Shown here: positions 32,502-35,299 of the stretch, in pieces
Numbering within the stretch: the stretch's first letter is position 1
Layout of the letters: the number at the start of each line of letters is the position of its first letter
Assembly: GCF_006483445.1 (NCBI RefSeq)
Contig: NZ_PPPT01000042.1
Span: forward strand, 1 to 35,299
Source of the DNA: Bradyrhizobium guangdongense
Lineage (GTDB): Bacteria > Pseudomonadota > Alphaproteobacteria > Rhizobiales > Xanthobacteraceae
DNA length: 35,299 nucleotides
Direction of reading: 5' to 3'
Made by a program: the position numbers and the translations under genes
The notes under the pieces: model-generated
Told to the model about the DNA's origin: nothing
The model's database searches: none
Seen by the model: the letters and a program-made list of their open reading frames with translations, nothing else

Positions 32502-33401
32502 ATGACCGCCAGACTGCCTTCCCTGAACGGATTACGGGCCTTTGAGGCCGCCGCGCGCCATTTGAGCTTCACGCTGGCCGCGACCGAGCTGAACGTGACC
32601 CAGACCGCGATCAGCCATCAGATCCGCCGGCTGGAGGAGGAACTCGGCATCCGCCTGTTCGTCCGCCAGAACCGGGCGCTGGCGCTGACGCCGGAGGCGC
32701 GGGACTATCTGCCGGGCGTGCGCGCCGCCTTCAACGATCTCCGGCTCGCCACCGACCGCCTGCTGCGCAAGGACGACGACAAGGTGCTGACGGTGTCGAC
32801 GCTGGCTTCGCTCGCCGCGAAATGGCTCTTGCCGCGGCTGACCGATTTCCAGGAAGCGCATCCCGGCATCGACGTGCGCATCACCACCTCGGCCAGCCTG
32901 ATCGATTTCCAGCGCGACAATGTCGATGCCGGCATCCGCTACGGCCGCGGCCAGTGGCCGGGCGTGCGCGCCGACTGGCTGATGGCGGACGAGCTGTTTC
33001 CGGTCTGCAGCCCGTCGCTGCTGCAAGGCGCCAAGCCGCTGCGCTGCCCGGAAGACTTGAAGGACCACGTGCTGCTGCACACCTCGAACGCCAACAGCGA
33101 CGACTGGCGGCTGTGGCTGACGGCGGCGGGCTTGCCGACCGACATCGCGCGGCAACCCGGCATCACCTTCGACATGATCTTCATGACCATCCAGGCGGCG
33201 ATCGACGGCATCGGCGTTGCGATGGGGCGGACGTCCTATGTGCAGGATGACATCGCAAAAGGCCGCCTCGTGGTCCCGTTCCGCATCGCGCTGCCGACCG
33301 ATGCCGGCTTCTATCTCGTCTCCCCCGAGGGCCGCCGCGACGCGCCGAAGCTGGCCGCGTTCCGGGAATGGGTGGTCGCTGCGGCGCAGACAAAAGTGTG
33401 A
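32502..33401 (+). CDS. LysR-type transcriptional regulator, GcvA-like
   Basis: A 299-residue LysR-type regulator. The N-terminal winged helix-turn-helix (about 5-65) has LPSLNGLRAFEAAARHLSFT and QTAISHQIRRLEEELGIRLF, typical of the GcvA/AmpR branch. The effector domain (about 90-295) has the usual two-lobed pattern, with LTVSTLASLAAKWLLPRL at its start. GcvA-like regulators control varied metabolic genes, and the inducer cannot be read here. Members usually control the divergent neighbour, which here is the DUF1127 gene. No strong ribosome binding site precedes the ATG. The GC-rich palindrome at 33411-33434 could end its transcript. Confidence 0.92.
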   Translation: MTARLPSLNGLRAFEAAARHLSFTLAATELNVTQTAISHQIRRLEEELGIRLFVRQNRALALTPEARDYLPGVRAAFNDLRLATDRLLRKDDDKVLTVSTLASLAAKWLLPRLTDFQEAHPGIDVRITTSASLIDFQRDNVDAGIRYGRGQWPGVRADWLMADELFPVCSPSLLQGAKPLRCPEDLKDHVLLHTSNANSDDWRLWLTAAGLPTDIARQPGITFDMIFMTIQAAIDGIGVAMGRTSYVQDDIAKGRLVVPFRIALPTDAGFYLVSPEGRRDAPKLAAFREWVVAAAQTKV

Positions 33402-33410
33402 CGCTCTTCG

Positions 33411-33612
33411 CCTCTCCCCGCTTGCGGGGAGAGGCCGAATTCGATCGCAGATCGAATTCGGGTGAGGGGGACTCTCCGCGAGTCTCACTCTCACCGCCCC
33501 CGTGGAGCCTCCCCCTCACCCCACCCCTCTCAGCGCGAGCGAAGCTCGTCGCGGCCCCGCATCCGCCTTCGCCAAGGCTTCGGCGGACAAGAGCGGGGCG
33601 AGGGAGCGCAGC
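33411..33612. repeat. Composite palindromic repeat, family F-like
   Basis: It contains CCTCTCCCCG-CTTG-CGGGGAGAGG (33411-33434), GAATTCGAT-CGCAG-ATCGAATTC nearby, and a right part with CTTCGCCAAGGCTTCGGCGG and GCGGGGCGAGG. The CCCTCACCCCACCC unit recalls the 17097-17257 element. It fills the gap between the convergent LysR and Rieske genes and may end both transcripts. Confidence 0.7.
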
Positions 33613-33627
33613 CCGCGCGTGGCGAGG

Positions 33628-34041
33628 TCAGAGCTCCACCACCACGTAATCGCTCTCGACGGTCACCGGGATCGTCTCCGCGATGTACGGGCCCTTCACG
33701 ACGCTCGCGCCCGGCTCCACATGCGCCGGATACGCCTTCACGCGGAAGCGGCGGGGGTCGCAGTAGGACTGGCCGGTGCGGACGTCGAACTCCCAACCGT
33801 GCCAGGGGCAGCGAATGATCTCGCCGAGCTTTGTGTATTCGATCTCGCCGGGATTGCTCGACTGGGCCAGCCCAATCAATGGGCCCTCGCACAGCGCTGC
33901 GCCCTGATGCGGGCAGCGGTTCAACAGGCCGAAATATTCGCCCTTGATGTTGAAGACCGCAATCGGCCGTCCGTCGATCTCGAGAAACTTTCGCGTACCC
34001 GGCGGCAGTTCATCCACCGGGGCAATGACGTGCCTCGCCAT
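33628..34041 (-). CDS. Rieske [2Fe-2S] ferredoxin-like protein
   Basis: A 137-residue protein made of one Rieske domain. The cluster ligands are Cys43 and His45 (CPHQGAALC) and Cys78 and His81 (CPWHGWEFD), so the full C-x-H / C-x2-H set is present. The 32-residue spacing between the two motifs is longer than the usual 16-20, because of an insert around GLAQSSNPGEIEYTKLG. No membrane anchor or oxygenase domain is present, so it should be a soluble electron carrier. Its ATG shares a base with the stop of the upstream amidohydrolase gene (TGATG), which points to coupled translation. Its oxygenase partner is not in the window. Confidence 0.92.
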   Translation of the reverse strand: MARHVIAPVDELPPGTRKFLEIDGRPIAVFNIKGEYFGLLNRCPHQGAALCEGPLIGLAQSSNPGEIEYTKLGEIIRCPWHGWEFDVRTGQSYCDPRRFRVKAYPAHVEPGASVVKGPYIAETIPVTVESDYVVVEL

Positions 34042-35150
34042 CAGGACACGCCGTAAAGTTTCTGGGCGTTGCCGAGATAGAACGCCGCGCGGTTCTCCTC
34101 GCTGACGCCGGCCGGCAGCACGCGTGAGGGCTCGTCATAGTCCCAATGCGGATAGTCGGTCGCGAACAGCAGCCGGTCCCAGCCGATCCACTTGATGATG
34201 TCAAAAAGCTCTTCGCGCTTCTCGGGGTCTTCCATCGGCTGCGTGGTCCACCACACCTGCTCGCGGATATATTCCGACGGCGGCCGTTTTACATGCGGCA
34301 CCTCGCTCCTCAGGCGCTGCCAGGCTTTGTCGAGCCGCCAGGCTAGCGACGGTGCCCAGCCAAAACCGGCCTCGATCATCACCATCTTCAGCTTCGGGAA
34401 GCGCTCGAACACGCCTTCAAGCACGAGGCTCGCCAGCGCCGATTGCTGGCACTGCGAATGCCCGACCATCTCCTCGATGTAATAGGACGGCCAGCCCGAC
34501 GGCGTAATCGGATTGCCGCCGAAGCCGAAGGCGTGCACGCCGACCGGCAGCCCCGCCTCTTCCGCGGCCTGATAGATCGGCCAGTAGCGGCGCTGGCCGA
34601 GCGGCTCGACGTTGCGGCTGAGCAAGAGCACCTGGACGAAATTCTTGTCGCCGGCGCGCTCGCGAATTTCGGCGGCCGCCGTCAGCCCATCCTCATTGCC
34701 GACGACGATCGAGGCTTTCAGCCGCTTGTCCTTGCTGGTCCATTTGTCGATCTGCCAATCGTTGATCGCCGAGCAGAGCGCTGCCGCCAGCTCGTGATTG
34801 CGGATGCCCTGCCCGGTGTTGAGCGGGTTGAGCACGCCGAGCTGCACATTGTTGGGATCGAGAAGCTGCTTCTGCATGAAGGACAGCGAAGAGCCCTGCG
34901 GACCGCCTTCCGGCGGATAGGCATCGCGGCGCGACGCGTTGGGCTGGGCTTTTGGATAGGGCGGGCCTTCCATCATGCCCTGATAGGCATGAACGCCGTA
35001 GACTTCGAGATGATGCTGCCAGCGCTTGGCGAGATAGGGATAGAGCTCGGTCCGGGTCGCGCGTGCCGGATGGATGTCGCAGTCCGCGATCGCCATTTTG
35101 GTGGTGAGGGGAGCGGCGGATTCCGTTTGTTCGCGGAACTGGATGTTCAT
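34041..35150 (-). CDS. Amidohydrolase_2 family metal-dependent hydrolase
   Basis: A 369-residue TIM-barrel enzyme of the amidohydrolase_2 (ACMSD-like) family. Likely metal-site residues are Asp25 and His27 (DCDIHPA), His in GVHAFGFG near 218 and Asp332 in FATDYPHWD. The family includes hydrolases and non-oxidative decarboxylases of aromatic or related acids, so hydrolase is a structural name here. It lies in the middle of a coupled operon: its start overlaps the stop of another amidohydrolase by four bases (ATGA), and its stop overlaps the Rieske start. AAGGAGG precedes the ATG. The FxTDYPHW motif is shared with the upstream partial gene, so the two are paralogues. Confidence 0.92.
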   Translation of the reverse strand: MNIQFREQTESAAPLTTKMAIADCDIHPARATRTELYPYLAKRWQHHLEVYGVHAYQGMMEGPPYPKAQPNASRRDAYPPEGGPQGSSLSFMQKQLLDPNNVQLGVLNPLNTGQGIRNHELAAALCSAINDWQIDKWTSKDKRLKASIVVGNEDGLTAAAEIRERAGDKNFVQVLLLSRNVEPLGQRRYWPIYQAAEEAGLPVGVHAFGFGGNPITPSGWPSYYIEEMVGHSQCQQSALASLVLEGVFERFPKLKMVMIEAGFGWAPSLAWRLDKAWQRLRSEVPHVKRPPSEYIREQVWWTTQPMEDPEKREELFDIIKWIGWDRLLFATDYPHWDYDEPSRVLPAGVSEENRAAFYLGNAQKLYGVS

Positions 35151-35299
35151 GGCCTTGCCTCCTTGGGAGGGAGTTCTTTCAGGCGGGGGTAGGTCGCGTG
35201 CGGATTATCGATCATGATCTTGCGCACGAGATCGGGGGACAAACCTTGCGGCAGCGCATCCTGGCCTTCGAATTGCCAGTGCGGATAGTCGGTGGAGAA
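35147..35299 (-). CDS. Amidohydrolase_2 family protein, C-terminal part
   Basis: Reading in from the right edge, an uninterrupted 50-residue C terminus begins FSTDYPHWQFEGQDALP, continues with LSPDLVRKIMIDNPHATYPRL and ends at a TGA that overlaps the next ATG. The TDYPHW motif and the N-P-H-A-x-x-Y ending (compare N-A-Q-K-L-Y in the next protein) mark it as an amidohydrolase_2 member and a paralogue of its neighbour. Its start lies beyond the window. Confidence 0.88.
   Translation of the reverse strand, partial: FSTDYPHWQFEGQDALPQGLSPDLVRKIMIDNPHATYPRLKELPPKEARP

Overview
The window looks like chromosomal DNA of a Bradyrhizobium-type alphaproteobacterium. It is GC-rich, densely coding, and carries a membrane-bound ferritin gene (mbfA) behind an iron-control-type palindrome, an MloK1-like potassium channel, a DUF1127 protein, and many intergenic palindromic repeats. 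The genus is inferred from gene content and was not tested by a search. I see no rRNA or tRNA gene, transposase, CRISPR array or phage gene.

Left third (1-10.3 kb): a DUF3307 membrane protein, a membrane-anchored TAXI-type solute-binding protein, a 72-residue membrane protein, a cyclic-nucleotide-gated K+ channel followed closely by a crotonase, and a small secreted two-cysteine protein with a clear terminator. On the minus strand follows a translationally coupled phosphorelay operon: Cache hybrid histidine kinase, Hpt protein, then a receiver-EAL protein that should degrade cyclic-di-GMP. A nitroreductase closes this part.

Centre (10.4-23.2 kb): an acyl-CoA catabolic block around a TetR regulator. 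Leftward on the minus strand lie tetR, an HSD10-like 3-hydroxyacyl-CoA dehydrogenase, a crotonase, a feruloyl-CoA-synthetase-like ligase and three acyl-CoA dehydrogenases, two of them recent-looking duplicates. Rightward on the plus strand lie a thiolase, a second acyl-CoA ligase and an epoxide-hydrolase-like alpha/beta hydrolase. Together they can encode a whole beta-oxidation turn. The substrate is unknown. An imperfect palindrome overlapping the thiolase -35 box is the likely TetR operator.

Right third (23.2-35.3 kb): mbfA with its regulatory palindrome; an amidase; an NTF2-like gene with a one-base deletion; a zinc alcohol dehydrogenase; a large AidB-like acyl-CoA dehydrogenase; an SDR protein with Phe in place of the catalytic Tyr; a third crotonase; a GNAT acetyltransferase; a DUF1127 gene divergent from a GcvA-type LysR regulator; and a coupled operon of two amidohydrolases and a Rieske ferredoxin that runs off the right end.

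At least 15 long palindromic repeats of several families fill most of the longer gene gaps, including gaps inside the catabolic operon.
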